A stretch of 64,000 bases of DNA from Roseibium aggregatum IAM 12614 (GCF_000168975.1 NZ_AAUW01000001.1:62001-126000); one strand, 5' to 3'; shown: positions 16,929 through 26,458, numbered from the stretch's first letter. Made by a program: numbers and translations. Notes: generated by a model from the letters alone, not told the origin.

Positions 16929-17942
16929 ATGAAAACCGTTCTGGTGACTGGATCCGCAGGGTTTATCGGCTATTTCCTGTGCACACGACTTCTCAAGGAT
17001 GGCTTTCGGGTGATTGGCCTTGATGCCATGACGGATTATTACGATGTCCGTCTGAAGGAACGCCGTCAGCAGATGCTGATGCAGAACGAGCATTTCAAGC
17101 CGATCAACGACCGGGTCGAGGCACCGGACCTGTTGATGTCCCTGTTCCGCACGGAGCGGCCGGATTTTGTCATTCATCTGGCAGCGCAGGCTGGCGTCCG
17201 CTACTCCATCGAGGCACCGCGCTCCTACCTGGAAAGCAACATTTGCGGCACCTTCGAACTGCTTGAAGCGGCCAGAGCCTTTCCGCCGGAACACATGCTG
17301 CTGGCGTCCACATCGTCCGCCTATGGCGCCAACACCGAAATGCCCTATACGGAGACCGACAAGGCCGACCACCAGATGTCGTTCTATGCGGCGACCAAGA
17401 AGGCAACAGAATCGATGGCGCATTCCTACGCCCATCTCTATGACCTGCCTGTGACCATGTTCCGCTTCTTCACGGTCTACGGGCCCTGGGGCCGGCCGGA
17501 CATGGCTCTGTTCAAGTTCACCAAGGCGATCCTCGAAGGCAAGCCGATCGACGTTTATAACTACGGCGACATGAGACGGGATTTCACCTATGTGGAAGAT
17601 CTGGTCGAAGGCATCCGGCTGCTGATGGATGCCGTGCCCGTTCGCCCGGCCGAGGGGGAAGGGGTTCGGGAAGGCGACAGTCTTTCGCCGGTCGCGCCCT
17701 GGCGTGTGGTCAACATCGGCAATTCCACCTGCGTCCAGTTGACCGAGTTCATCGAAGCCATTGAAGTGGCCACCGGCAGAACCGCCGAACGCAATCTGAT
17801 GCCGATCCAGGCCGGCGACGTGCCGGCCACCTGGGCCAATGCGGATCTGCTGCAAAGCCTGACAGGTTACCGGCCAAAGACGACCGTGCAGGACGGCGTT
17901 GCCAGGTTCGTTGAATGGTACCGGGACTATTACCGGACCTGA
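16929..17942 (+). CDS. lpsL: UDP-glucuronate 4-epimerase (NAD-dependent epimerase)
   Basis: This 337-residue extended short-chain dehydrogenase has TGSAGFIG at the NAD site (residues 7-14), DAMTDYYDVRLKERR (typical of UDP-glucuronate epimerases), HLAAQAGVRYS, a Ser in ASTSSAYG and the YAATKK catalytic Tyr/Lys. FFTVYGPWGRPDMAL matches the UDP-GlcA/GalA branch. It would interconvert UDP-glucuronate and UDP-galacturonate for LPS or capsule. It is transcribed alone, downstream of the cysNC terminator. Sister epimerases with other UDP sugars cannot be fully excluded. Confidence 0.82.
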   Translation: MKTVLVTGSAGFIGYFLCTRLLKDGFRVIGLDAMTDYYDVRLKERRQQMLMQNEHFKPINDRVEAPDLLMSLFRTERPDFVIHLAAQAGVRYSIEAPRSYLESNICGTFELLEAARAFPPEHMLLASTSSAYGANTEMPYTETDKADHQMSFYAATKKATESMAHSYAHLYDLPVTMFRFFTVYGPWGRPDMALFKFTKAILEGKPIDVYNYGDMRRDFTYVEDLVEGIRLLMDAVPVRPAEGEGVREGDSLSPVAPWRVVNIGNSTCVQLTEFIEAIEVATGRTAERNLMPIQAGDVPATWANADLLQSLTGYRPKTTVQDGVARFVEWYRDYYRT

Positions 17943-18008
17943 CGTCAGGCTGGGCCGGCGACAACGCCGAGGCCGTCAGGCACTGGAAGAAGACGTCGCT
18001 GGCAGCAA

Positions 18009-18482
18009 TCAGGCGGGCTGAGGCGCCTGACAGACATCGACCCATTCCGCACCGGTGATTTCCGCCATGCGCTCCGGCGTGATCCTGACAGCGGCGTTGG
18101 TCGCGCCGGCGGCGGGAATGACCACATCATATTCCTTCAGCGAGATATCGCAGTAGACAGGCAGCGGCTGGGCGAGGCCAAACGGGCAGACGCCGCCGAC
18201 GGGGTGTCCCGTGAGAGTTTCCACCTCGTCGAGGCCCAGCATCTTCACCTTGCCACCAAAGGTTGCTTTTGCTTTCTTGTTGTCCATGCGGGCATCGCCG
18301 CGGGCAACCACCAGAAAGATCCTGTCCTTGAGCTGAAATGACAGCGTCTTGGCAATCTGGCCGGGCTCGACCCCATGCGCCTTGGCGGCGAGGTCGACCG
18401 TGGCGCTGCTGTCTTCCGTCACGATGACTTCAAGCTCAGGGGCGGCACTGGCAAGGTGGTTGCGAACGCTTTCAAGACTCAT
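18009..18482 (-). CDS. YbaK/ProX-type aminoacyl-tRNA deacylase
   Basis: The protein has 157 residues from the ATG at 18482, which is preceded by AGGAAA; an ATG at 18500 has no such site. The fold is the YbaK/prolyl-tRNA editing domain: KTLSFQ, VVARGDARMDNKKAK with the conserved Lys, GHPVGGVCPFGL (the GxxxGGVxP hallmark), and DVVIPAAGATNAAVRI. It hydrolyses mischarged aminoacyl-tRNA in trans. The exact substrate (Cys-tRNAPro, Ala-tRNAPro or other) cannot be assigned from sequence. Confidence 0.88.
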   Translation of the reverse strand: MSLESVRNHLASAAPELEVIVTEDSSATVDLAAKAHGVEPGQIAKTLSFQLKDRIFLVVARGDARMDNKKAKATFGGKVKMLGLDEVETLTGHPVGGVCPFGLAQPLPVYCDISLKEYDVVIPAAGATNAAVRITPERMAEITGAEWVDVCQAPQPA

Positions 18483-18719
18483 GCTGCGGTATTTCCTCAT
18501 GTCGGATCAAACAGGACCGGCAAGGAGGGATGCGCAAAGGCTGCGCTGGGCCGGACCACAATTTGTGCATATCAACAATTTCATTGTGCTGTAAATTAAT
18601 AAAACATTCATGGTAATCTTAAACGGGTTTTAACCATTTGCGACTTAAACGGTACGATGTGTGGCTACGGATAAAAGGTTGCCGTCAGCCATTGTTTTAG
18701 TCGTTCAAGGATTGCCGAA

Positions 18720-18908
18720 ATGGCGAGAGCCGCTGCAGCCGTTAATGAAGTTGAGTCCTCTGGTATGAAGAGGAAGAAACAGGCTGACCATGCGGCTCGT
18801 CGGGGTGGGTCAATGAATTTGCCATTTCTGGTGGCCAAAAATCTCCTGTTCTGGGGGACGATTCTGCTGAGCCTTTATGGTCTATATGCGGTGGTTGCCG
18901 CCATATAG
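18720..18908 (+). CDS. Small membrane protein, unknown
   Basis: This 62-residue ORF has AAGGA nine bases before its ATG. The first ~30 residues are polar and basic (MKRKKQADHAARRGG); the last ~28 form one hydrophobic helix, LLFWGTILLSLYGLYAVVAA, ending at the C-terminus. Such a layout fits a small inner-membrane protein with a cytoplasmic N-terminus. The upstream 200 bp is AT-rich and promoter-like. I do not recognise a family. Confidence 0.45.
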   Translation: MARAAAAVNEVESSGMKRKKQADHAARRGGSMNLPFLVAKNLLFWGTILLSLYGLYAVVAAI

Positions 18909-19052
18909 CCTGCCGACGTGCGCTGCTCCTGACAGAGCCTGGCCGCTAAAAGCTTGCGGTCATGTCCAGCCCAGCCCGGCCTGTTTTACATCTCATTGTC
19001 GCGACCGTTTTGCCGGCTCCGCGCAGCCGGGACCGAACGCGCGTGCGCTGCT

Positions 19053-20213
19053 TCAGCGATCGGCGTCCAGCCTGCCGCTGCCGAAGTGGTGCGCCGGGCG
19101 GAATGTCTCTGGCAAAGGAACGGCAGGGTCACGGCCTGTCATCTCCGCCACCAGGGCATCCGCAATCAGATGGGCAATGCCGAAGGAAATCTTGAAGCCG
19201 CCGGTTGCCGCAAAGGCGGTCTCGAAACCCGGTAGCTTTCCTGCCAGCGGGTCTCGCCTGTGATTGCGCGGCCGGATGCCGGCCCAGTCCGAAAGTACCC
19301 GCCGCCTCTTCAATTGCGGACAAAAGGCGGTGGCACGTTGCAAGAGCTCGGCTGACCGGGCCGGGGAAGGCTTTGCGTCTTCAAACTCCCGGTCGGATGT
19401 ACTGCCGATGGCCACAGTGCCATCGTCATGCGGGACGACATAAAGCCCGTCGCAGTAAATCGCAGGCCGCTCTTCCAGTCCCTTGCCTTCCAGCACCAGG
19501 GCCTGGCCTTTCTCTCCGCGCCCGATCCGTTCGCCGGTGAGTGCCTCGATCAGGTCGAAAGCCGCAAATCCCCCCGAAATGACGAATTGCCGTGTCTTCA
19601 CGGGGGCCAGCCCGTCGGCAAGCAGAACGGTTTGCGTTGCATCGTCATAACCGGTGACTTCAACACCTTCCCGCAGACTGCCATTCTGGCGGACAAAGCT
19701 TGCAAGGCTGGCGAGGTATGCCCGGGGGGAAATTCGGGCCGCAAGGGTTTCATAAACGATGCCGAAGGGCGCTGAACCGGCATCAAGCCAGTCTGACCGG
19801 CTTCCGGCAGGTTCGACCACATAGGAAAAACCTGTCTCCAGTGGCCGCCAGCGCAGCTTGCTTTCTTCCGCGCGTTCCAGATGGTGCTCCAGCTTGTCGG
19901 TTGTCGTCAGCGGCAGAATGCGGCCGCAGCGGTGATAGCCGCAGGAAAGGCCGGTCTGGTTTTCCAGCTTGCGAATACGCTCTTCCAGACAGAGCAGCGC
20001 CTGGAACTGAAATTCCTTCTTGGGGTTCCAGCGTGCCGGCATATGCGGCATCAAGGCTCCCAGCACGCCTCCGCTGGACCCGGCGCCGACATGGCTTTTC
20101 TCCAGAACCACCACCTTCAAGCCGGCCTCGATGGCCGCCCGCGCAATTGCCAGTCCGAAAATACCGGCTCCGGCAATCGCAACATCGAAAGGGTCGGCGT
20201 CGGTCGCTGCCAT
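19053..20213 (-). CDS. FAD-dependent oxidoreductase (DAO family, MnmC oxidoreductase-like)
   Basis: The protein has 386 residues from ATG 20213, preceded by AAAGGA; an upstream ATG at 20273 adds 20 residues without support. The dinucleotide-binding motif GAGIFG lies at residues 15-20, followed by VVVLEKSHVGAGSSGG, and the C-terminal FAD contact is FAATGGFKISFG. It resembles glycine oxidase, D-amino-acid dehydrogenase and the C-terminal half of MnmC, which removes the carboxymethyl group from cmnm5(s2)U34 in tRNA. It is divergent from the MnmD gene with 104 bp between starts. The MnmC-type role is inferred from this pairing. Confidence 0.75.
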   Translation of the reverse strand: MAATDADPFDVAIAGAGIFGLAIARAAIEAGLKVVVLEKSHVGAGSSGGVLGALMPHMPARWNPKKEFQFQALLCLEERIRKLENQTGLSCGYHRCGRILPLTTTDKLEHHLERAEESKLRWRPLETGFSYVVEPAGSRSDWLDAGSAPFGIVYETLAARISPRAYLASLASFVRQNGSLREGVEVTGYDDATQTVLLADGLAPVKTRQFVISGGFAAFDLIEALTGERIGRGEKGQALVLEGKGLEERPAIYCDGLYVVPHDDGTVAIGSTSDREFEDAKPSPARSAELLQRATAFCPQLKRRRVLSDWAGIRPRNHRRDPLAGKLPGFETAFAATGGFKISFGIAHLIADALVAEMTGRDPAVPLPETFRPAHHFGSGRLDADR

Positions 20214-20317
20214 GGGACGGGGTCCTTTGAGATTGATTGATCCTGCCGGCTCTCTTATGAGAACGCGTTGCAAATGGCAAAGGCTGATGGGGGCACCCGG
20301 AAGGAAAGCTCAAGATC

Positions 20318-21046
20318 ATGTCCATCAAGGCACCGGATCTGGAATGGCTGCAGGGCGATGTGCCCCGGGCCGAAGGCTTCAACGACACGTATTTCTCCAA
20401 GGCGGGCGGTCTCGCCGAAACCCGCCATGTCTTTTTGCGGGGCAATGGCCTGCCGGAGCGGTTTGACGGTTGCGAGCGGTTCACCATTGCCGAGTTCGGT
20501 TTCGGAACCGGGCTCAATTTTCTCACCACCCTTGCCGCGTGGCAGGAAAGGCCCAACCGGCCGGAGCTGACCTTCGTGACGTTTGAACTGTTCCCGATGA
20601 CCGGCGAGCAACTGGCACGCGCCCTTGCGGCCTTTCCGGAGCTGCAGCCGCTGGCAGATGAACTGCTGAAGGCATGGTCTCCGGAACCGGGCTGGAACAC
20701 CCTGAATATCGCCGATGCCACCTTGCGGATCGGCATCGGCGATGCGCGCGAGCTGATCGGTGAACTGCGCTCCGGAACGGCAGACGGAGCGGCAACAGTC
20801 GCGGAGCCAACGATACCGCCCATCGATGCCTGGTACCTCGACGGTTTCAGCCCTGCGCGCAATCCGGAGCTGTGGGACGCCGACCTTCTGAAAGCCGCCG
20901 CGGATCTGACAGCCTCCGGGGGAACGCTGGCCACCTACACGGCTGCCGGCTGGGTGCGCCGCAATCTTCAGGCGGCGGGCTTCGAAATTGAGAAGACAGA
21001 AGGGTTTGCCGGCAAACGTGAAATGGTCACGGGCCGAAAGCCCTGA
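20318..21046 (+). CDS. mnmD: tRNA (5-methylaminomethyl-2-thiouridine)-methyltransferase MnmD
   Basis: This 242-residue protein equals the N-terminal methyltransferase half of MnmC. Motif I EFGFGTGLNF lies around residues 59-68, and the family signature DGFSPARNPELW starts at D175. TYTAAGWVRRNL follows as the C-terminal motif. It uses S-adenosylmethionine to methylate nm5(s2)U34 at the tRNA wobble position. E. coli fuses it to the oxidoreductase; here it is separate and divergent from an FAD enzyme resembling the missing half. Confidence 0.9.
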   Translation: MSIKAPDLEWLQGDVPRAEGFNDTYFSKAGGLAETRHVFLRGNGLPERFDGCERFTIAEFGFGTGLNFLTTLAAWQERPNRPELTFVTFELFPMTGEQLARALAAFPELQPLADELLKAWSPEPGWNTLNIADATLRIGIGDARELIGELRSGTADGAATVAEPTIPPIDAWYLDGFSPARNPELWDADLLKAAADLTASGGTLATYTAAGWVRRNLQAAGFEIEKTEGFAGKREMVTGRKP

Positions 21047-21065
21047 TGGCCGCGTTAGACGTCCG

Positions 21066-21935
21066 TCAGCCGTCAGCCGTCTCCAGCATCCACTGGCGGA
21101 ACTTCCGCATGGCGCTTGTTTCTTCGCGCGACTTCAGCCAGGTCAGCCAGTAGCTTCCCGTCAGAACGCTGGTCTTGAAAGGCTGCACGATAGCGCCGGA
21201 CGAAAGCTGGCGGCTGAACATTGAAGTCGGCACCAGGGCGACACCCGCCCCCTGCGTGACGGCTTCGACCATGGCCAGCGAACTATCGAACATCCAGCCG
21301 CGCGCCCGCGGCGGCGGAAGGCTTGCGGCCTGAAACCACATGGCCCATTCATCCATCCTGTAGGATCTCAGCAGGGGCTCGTTCACAAGGTCTGCCGGTT
21401 CGGACAATCGGGGTGCCGCTTCAGGTGAGCAGATCGGAGAAAGCGGGGCGTCCATCAGCTTTTCCGCATTGGTGGCATGCCAGGCACCGTCGCCGAAGCG
21501 CAGGAAACAGTCGAGGCCGTCCGCCAGAATGTCCGCACGGTTGTTGTTGGTCTTCAGCCGCAGGTCGATCTGCGGATGGACCTTGGCAAAGCCGGCAAGA
21601 CGCGGCAACAGCCAGCCGGTGGCGAAGGTCGCAACTGCGCCGACAGTCAGCACCTCCCGGTAATTGCCGTCCTCGAACCGGCTGAGCGCTTCGCTCATCC
21701 GCCGGAAGGCATCTGTCAGCACAGGCAACAGGGCCAGACCCTCGTCCGTCAGGGCAACGCCGCGCGGCAGCCGTTCGAACAGCGATACCTGCAACACATC
21801 CTCCAGGGTCTTTACCTGATGGCTGACGGCGGTTTGCGACACCCGCAATTCCAGTCCCGCCCGTGTGAAGCTGCACAGCCGGGCTGAGGCTTCAAAGGCT
21901 CTCAAGGCGTTGAGCGGCAGTTTGGAGACGTCCAT
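21066..21935 (-). CDS. LysR-family regulator, AmpR-like
   Basis: This 289-residue LysR regulator has an N-terminal HTH of the AmpR/GcvA type (LPLNALRAFEASARL, then LRVSQTAVSHQVKTLED) and a periplasmic-binding-like effector domain (about 90-285) with TVGAVATFATGWLLPRL. It is divergent from a class A beta-lactamase gene 164 bp away, the classic ampR-bla arrangement. It probably controls that gene in response to muropeptides. Clear LysR operator half-sites could not be fixed by eye. Confidence 0.85.
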   Translation of the reverse strand: MDVSKLPLNALRAFEASARLCSFTRAGLELRVSQTAVSHQVKTLEDVLQVSLFERLPRGVALTDEGLALLPVLTDAFRRMSEALSRFEDGNYREVLTVGAVATFATGWLLPRLAGFAKVHPQIDLRLKTNNNRADILADGLDCFLRFGDGAWHATNAEKLMDAPLSPICSPEAAPRLSEPADLVNEPLLRSYRMDEWAMWFQAASLPPPRARGWMFDSSLAMVEAVTQGAGVALVPTSMFSRQLSSGAIVQPFKTSVLTGSYWLTWLKSREETSAMRKFRQWMLETADG

Positions 21936-22099
21936 CAGGATCCCGTTTTGGCCAAGTTTTCTTCATGTCTAACCCCATTATTCATCATTTGCGTTATATC
22001 TGAGGCAGCGGCACTGTTGCGGTGTCCCGAAGACGAATGGTGCGGGGGGCAACACACCACACCGGGTCGGGCTGTTTGTATTCATCATTGGAGTTGAAG

Positions 22100-22996
22100 A
22101 TGAAACTCTGGAAACGCCGCAACGCGTTGACGCTTTCGCTTGCCCTTTTCGCTACGGTTCCAAGCATATCCGGATCCGCACTGGCTGCCGGGTTCGATCC
22201 CGCACCGCTTGAAAAAACCGTCCAGGACGCGGAAAGCCGCCTGTCGGCCCGGATCGGGGTCGCTGTCCTCGACTCGGAAACCGGCAAGACATTTACCCAC
22301 CGCGCAGACGAGCGTTTTCCGCTCAACAGCACCTTCAAGGCCTTTCTGTGTGCCGCGCTTCTGGAAAAGGGCGAGCAGGGTGAGGTTCAACCAGACCGCC
22401 GCGTGAAGATCCGCAAGGAAGATCTTGTCTCCTATTCGCCGGTTACCGAGAAAAAGGTCGGGTCCGGCGGCATGACCTATCTGGAACTGTGCGACGCGGC
22501 CATTACGATCAGTGACAATGCTGCCGCCAATCTGGTTCTCGAAGCAGTCGGCGGACCGCAGGGCCTGACGGATTACCTGCGCGGAATTGGCGACACCATC
22601 ACCCGGCTGGACCGGACGGAACCGGCTCTGAATGAAGGGCAGGCGGGGGATAGCCGCGACACCACCACCCCGGCAGCCGCCGTCGCCACCTTGCAGAAAC
22701 TCGTGCTGGGCGATGCCCTGTCGCCCTCTGCCCGAGATCAATTGACGGGCTGGCTGCTGGACAACCAGGTTGGCAAGGCGACCCTGCGCGCCGGATTGCC
22801 GGAAGAATGGCCGGTGGCCGACAAGACCGGAGCAGGGGGCAATGGCTCTCGCAACAACATCGGTGTCATCTGGCCCGATGACAGGCAGCCCGTGGTGATC
22901 GCGGTCTATATCACCCAGACCGACGCTTCCTTCGATGACCGCAACAAGGCGATTGCCGACATCGGCGCCGCGCTTGCGGAAAGCCTGCGCGACTGA
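22100..22996 (+). CDS. bla: Class A beta-lactamase
   Basis: This 298-residue serine beta-lactamase has an N-terminal signal peptide ending around GSALAA. Active-site motifs are intact: STFK at residues 77-80, SDN at 138-140, the omega-loop Glu in EPALNEG (E174) and KTGAGG from 242. It is periplasmic and should hydrolyse penicillins and perhaps early cephalosporins; the spectrum cannot be read from sequence. The ATG at 22100 follows TTGGAG. It is divergent from an AmpR-like regulator, so probably inducible. Confidence 0.93.
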   Translation: MKLWKRRNALTLSLALFATVPSISGSALAAGFDPAPLEKTVQDAESRLSARIGVAVLDSETGKTFTHRADERFPLNSTFKAFLCAALLEKGEQGEVQPDRRVKIRKEDLVSYSPVTEKKVGSGGMTYLELCDAAITISDNAAANLVLEAVGGPQGLTDYLRGIGDTITRLDRTEPALNEGQAGDSRDTTTPAAAVATLQKLVLGDALSPSARDQLTGWLLDNQVGKATLRAGLPEEWPVADKTGAGGNGSRNNIGVIWPDDRQPVVIAVYITQTDASFDDRNKAIADIGAALAESLRD

Positions 22997-23087
22997 ATGC
23001 GCCTGCCCGGACGGATTTCCTTCTCCGCCCGGGCACCCCGCTTCTCTAGGGGGCTTAAATGTCCAGACTCTTCCGACGGAGACAATC

Positions 23088-23441
23088 TTGTCCGCTCGCA
23101 GTTCCTTGTCTGCCCTGCTGCTTGGCTTTGTCGCGGCCGCAACCATGTGCTCACCGGCGTTTGCAGAGGAGACACGCGAACAAAAGCGCGCCAGACGGTG
23201 CGCCTACTACCAGGAGATCATCCGGGTGGCGTTCGAAAATGTCAGCCGTTCGCAAATGCGGGCCGGTTTCGTTGCGGAGCACGATGCCTTCATCAAAGGC
23301 GGCTGTTTCGCTGACAAAGCTGTTTGCCCGAAGACACCCGCCGAATTCGCCTTTGCCGACATCCTGACGATGTTGACCGTCAGTGCCAACATGGGCAGCA
23401 CCTTTACGCCGTTCAGGTGTCCGGCCGGCGGATCGGATTGA
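23088..23441 (+). CDS. Small exported protein, unknown
   Basis: The best start is TTG at 23088, with GGAGA seven bases upstream; no good ATG precedes the signal peptide. The 117-residue product has a hydrophobic leader, SALLLGFVAAATMCS, with a cleavage site near AFA-EE. The mature part of about 88 residues contains a CAYYQEIIRVAFENV helix and several cysteines (CFADKAVC, FRC) that could form disulfides in the periplasm. I do not recognise the family. Confidence 0.6.
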   Translation: MSARSSLSALLLGFVAAATMCSPAFAEETREQKRARRCAYYQEIIRVAFENVSRSQMRAGFVAEHDAFIKGGCFADKAVCPKTPAEFAFADILTMLTVSANMGSTFTPFRCPAGGSD

Positions 23442-23584
23442 GACGGTGAAGTCTGGCCCGGATGCTCCCAGCACCTGAATGAAGATCACAACAGGGCTAT
23501 TGCCGACATCGCGAACGAACGCGCCGCGAGCCTCCCTATTGCCTACCGGCTTCCAATCACATCAAGTCACGAACAGAGATCCGC

Positions 23585-24100
23585 ATGAAATTCAGCACAA
23601 TACCGGCCCTCATTTTATTGCTTTTCCTGCCTATCAATGCCCACGCCACCTGCATAGAAGCCACGGGTTCCGGTTTCGCAATCAAGGGGGATGAGGCAAC
23701 GGACGTGGCACATGGTCTGACCTGGAAAAGATGTGCGGTCGGCATGACGTGGGACACGCTAACGAACACGTGTTTGGGGGACCCGCGCGGCTTCACCTTG
23801 GACGAGGCGCTCGCCTACGCCGAGCGGGAAGGGGGCGGCTGGCGCGTGCCCAAAGGGCCGGAACTGGAAACGCTTTACGCCGAGACCTGTGAAGGCCCGA
23901 AGATCGACACCAACGCCTTTCCCAATATAACCGCCTCCGACTTCGGCGAAGGCGCGACCTTCTGGAGCTCAACGGAAGCCATGCCCGGGATGTTCTATTT
24001 CTTTGAGGTGACGAATGGCTATTTCGACATGCACAGCAAGGGCTACCATTTGTCGGTACTGCTTGTGAAGGGCAATCTGCTCGGTCCCACGACGAATTGA
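23585..24100 (+). CDS. Exported DUF1566-like (Lcl C-terminal) protein
   Basis: This 171-residue protein has a signal peptide (ALILLLFLPINAHA-TC). The mature region carries the DUF1566 hallmark: VAHGLTWKRC, then a Gly-Trp-Arg-Val-Pro segment followed by ELETLY, and a late ATFWSSTEA. This resembles the C-terminal module of Legionella collagen-like protein and many surface or periplasmic proteins. Four or more cysteines suggest disulfides. Role unknown. A terminator follows at 24158-24197. Confidence 0.75.
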   Translation: MKFSTIPALILLLFLPINAHATCIEATGSGFAIKGDEATDVAHGLTWKRCAVGMTWDTLTNTCLGDPRGFTLDEALAYAEREGGGWRVPKGPELETLYAETCEGPKIDTNAFPNITASDFGEGATFWSSTEAMPGMFYFFEVTNGYFDMHSKGYHLSVLLVKGNLLGPTTN

Positions 24101-24157
24101 CACGCCCAAAAACGGCCCGGCCGCACAGGGTCGTGGGAAAGCAGTCCCTGAAAGCAA

Positions 24158-24197
24158 CTGCCCCGGTTCGAACGTTCGGACCGGGGCAGACGTTTTT
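24158..24197 (+). terminator. Rho-independent terminator
   Basis: CTGCCCCGGT pairs exactly with ACCGGGGCAG around a 12-base loop, followed by ACGTTTTT. It lies between the DUF1566-like gene (+) and the converging chemoreceptor gene (-). The T-run serves the plus strand. Confidence 0.85.
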
Positions 24198-24219
24198 CAT
24201 TTGAACAAACGCGCAGTTA

Positions 24220-26214
24220 TCAGGCGGCGTTGACTTCGTTGAGGAAGTGTTCGACCACCTGACGCATGGTCGTGGACTGTGCCATGAGAAGCTCGGCAGC
24301 CTCGACAACGCTTTCGGCAGCGGCATCGGTTTCGCTGGCGCCCTTGGACACGACAACGATGCTGCGGCTCACCTCGTCGGTGCCTTGAGCGGCCTGATCG
24401 ATGCTGAGTGAGATTTCCGAGGTCGCTGTCGATTGTTCCTCCACTGCAGATGCGATGGAGGAGGCAACGGAGTTCAGTTCAGCGATGATTTTTGCGATGC
24501 CCTGAATGCCGCTGACGGCTTCACGTGTCTCGCTTTGGATCGCCGAGATCTTGGCGGAAATTTCCTCGGTGGCCTTGCCGGTCTGACTTGCAAGCTCTTT
24601 CACTTCAGCCGCAACCACCGCAAAACCCTTACCGGCTTCACCAGCCCTGGCAGCCTCTATGGTGGCGTTCAGGGCGAGAAGGTTTGTCTGCTCGGCAATG
24701 GATGAAATCAAGGCAATGACTTCGCCGATATCTTCCGCGACGGTTGCCAGACCAGCAATCTGCTGATTGGTCTTTTGGGCTTGAGCTTCCGCCTCGCTAG
24801 CTATGTTGGCAGAGTGCACAACCTGCCCGCTCACCTCGCCAATGGTCGCTGAAAGCTCTTCCGTTGCAGCGGCAACTGTCTGAACGTTCACACTGGCCTG
24901 TTCCGATGCACTCGCCACAGTGTTTGCCTGATGCGCGGTGTCCTGTGCGGTTGCGGTCATCTGGTTGGCGGTCACCTGCAGGTTACCAGAGGCTTCCGAA
25001 ATGGAGTTCAGCATGCCTGAGACTTCCTTGTCGAATGCTTCGACAGCTATGGCCACCCTGGCAGTCTGCTGCTCACGCGCTTCCTGTTCTACCTTCTGCG
25101 CGGCCTCCAGGCGCTGACGGTCCAGAACGCCGTCAAGGAAGCCAGCGATAGATTGGGCCACTTTCCCGATTTCATCCGAACGTTTCGCTTCTTCAAACGC
25201 AATGTCGGTGTTTCCGGCAGCCAGTTCCCTGGCGTCTGCAACGAGGCGCAGCAGCGGTTTGACAATGGCTCTTGAAATTAATGTTGCAAATGCGATTGCG
25301 AGCAACAGGGCCGCGGCGGCGACAATGGCGACGTGAACAACCGCCGAGTCGGCGCTGTCAATTGTCGCCAGACCAAGAGCCGTTGCGTCGGCGGTGGCGC
25401 TATCCTTCATCAGGCGCGCATTTTCCGAGGCGTCCGCACCGGCGGTCAACAGAACATCGTTTCGCAACTGGTTTCGTTCGAGAATGATGTCGCGAACACG
25501 CAGTGCATAGGTCTGATATTCATTCATCAACGGAGTCGTCTCTGCCAGAAGCTGCATCCGGGCAGGATTTTCGATGCTGCGCTCCAGAGAAAGAATGTCG
25601 CCGGAGACGGATTCGAACTCATTTTGCAGGCGGTCAATTTCGATAACGGCATTGGTATCGAGGAACTTGAGCATATCGATCCGGGCAAGCAGGAAACTTT
25701 CCTGAACCCTGGCTGCAAGAAACGCGGTCTGGTAGTCGCCATCCGCTGCTGCCGATGCCCCCAGCTTTTCAAGGTTTTTGATGGCTTGTGGACCAATGAC
25801 GTTCAACTTGTCTTTTACAAGCTCATCTCGTTCGCCATAGAGAACAGCAATTTCTTCGAGAACAGATTTGAAGGTTGCCGTATTCGCTTCAATTTGCTTC
25901 AGCAACTCGACGCGAGCTGGATTGTGGATCTCTGCCTCTGCATTGCGGAGGCCAGTCTCTGTTTTTTCAAGATAGCGAGTGACCTGTTCGAAAGCCTCAG
26001 GCTTTCTCGTGCGCAGGTAGTCTCCTGTTCCGGCGAGAATTGTCGCAACATCAGCATTCAATTCAGATGCGATCAAGGCATCGCCATTCATGTCGTCCAG
26101 ATCGGCAACAGCGACGCTGACATTCTGTAGGTTGAAGATGGACCAGGCACCCAACCCCAGGAGGACAATGGCGACGGCGCCAAATCCTAACGATATTCTA
26201 AGTAGTACAGACAT
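24220..26214 (-). CDS. Methyl-accepting chemotaxis protein
   Basis: This 664-residue chemoreceptor has TM1 at residues 5-27, a long (~250-residue) helical periplasmic sensor resembling the HBM-type helical bimodular domain, TM2 near 290-312 ([19 protein letters not shown]), HAMP (to about 365) and a cytoplasmic MA domain. The highly conserved hairpin ([19 protein letters not shown], then GKGFAVVA) lies around residues 500-540. It has no C-terminal pentapeptide for CheR docking. The ligand is unknown. Confidence 0.92.
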   Translation of the reverse strand: MSVLLRISLGFGAVAIVLLGLGAWSIFNLQNVSVAVADLDDMNGDALIASELNADVATILAGTGDYLRTRKPEAFEQVTRYLEKTETGLRNAEAEIHNPARVELLKQIEANTATFKSVLEEIAVLYGERDELVKDKLNVIGPQAIKNLEKLGASAAADGDYQTAFLAARVQESFLLARIDMLKFLDTNAVIEIDRLQNEFESVSGDILSLERSIENPARMQLLAETTPLMNEYQTYALRVRDIILERNQLRNDVLLTAGADASENARLMKDSATADATALGLATIDSADSAVVHVAIVAAAALLLAIAFATLISRAIVKPLLRLVADARELAAGNTDIAFEEAKRSDEIGKVAQSIAGFLDGVLDRQRLEAAQKVEQEAREQQTARVAIAVEAFDKEVSGMLNSISEASGNLQVTANQMTATAQDTAHQANTVASASEQASVNVQTVAAATEELSATIGEVSGQVVHSANIASEAEAQAQKTNQQIAGLATVAEDIGEVIALISSIAEQTNLLALNATIEAARAGEAGKGFAVVAAEVKELASQTGKATEEISAKISAIQSETREAVSGIQGIAKIIAELNSVASSIASAVEEQSTATSEISLSIDQAAQGTDEVSRSIVVVSKGASETDAAAESVVEAAELLMAQSTTMRQVVEHFLNEVNAA

Positions 26215-26458
26215 TTTAAAATTAGCCCCGATTGTTTCCTCCCTCCCGGGGACGGTGCTCTGACGTTGGTTAAAACAGTTTTAATTAAAGCGATTTAATT
26301 TCTTAAAAGTCATTGTTTCATATGACTTTTTTCGATTTTTGAGTTTGACGTTAAGGCAGTTTTGGTCAGGTCGGCCCGGCGGATTACAGCTGACTGCAGG
26401 TTGCAGCGTTCTTTCAGGCTGACAATCGAAGAACTGCCTGCCCGTTAAGACCTTGGGC
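26215..26458. other. Intergenic region between chemoreceptor and 2-hydroxyacid dehydrogenase
   Basis: No gene is supported. The 26260-26345 part is AT-rich (TTTAATTAAAGCGATTTAATTTC) and probably contains the chemoreceptor promoter on the minus strand. Confidence 0.4.

Noticed and set aside
21936-22099. Canonical AmpR operator between the LysR and beta-lactamase genes
   Set aside because: The divergent layout predicts one, but no convincing T-N11-A half-site pair could be fixed by eye, so it was not annotated.
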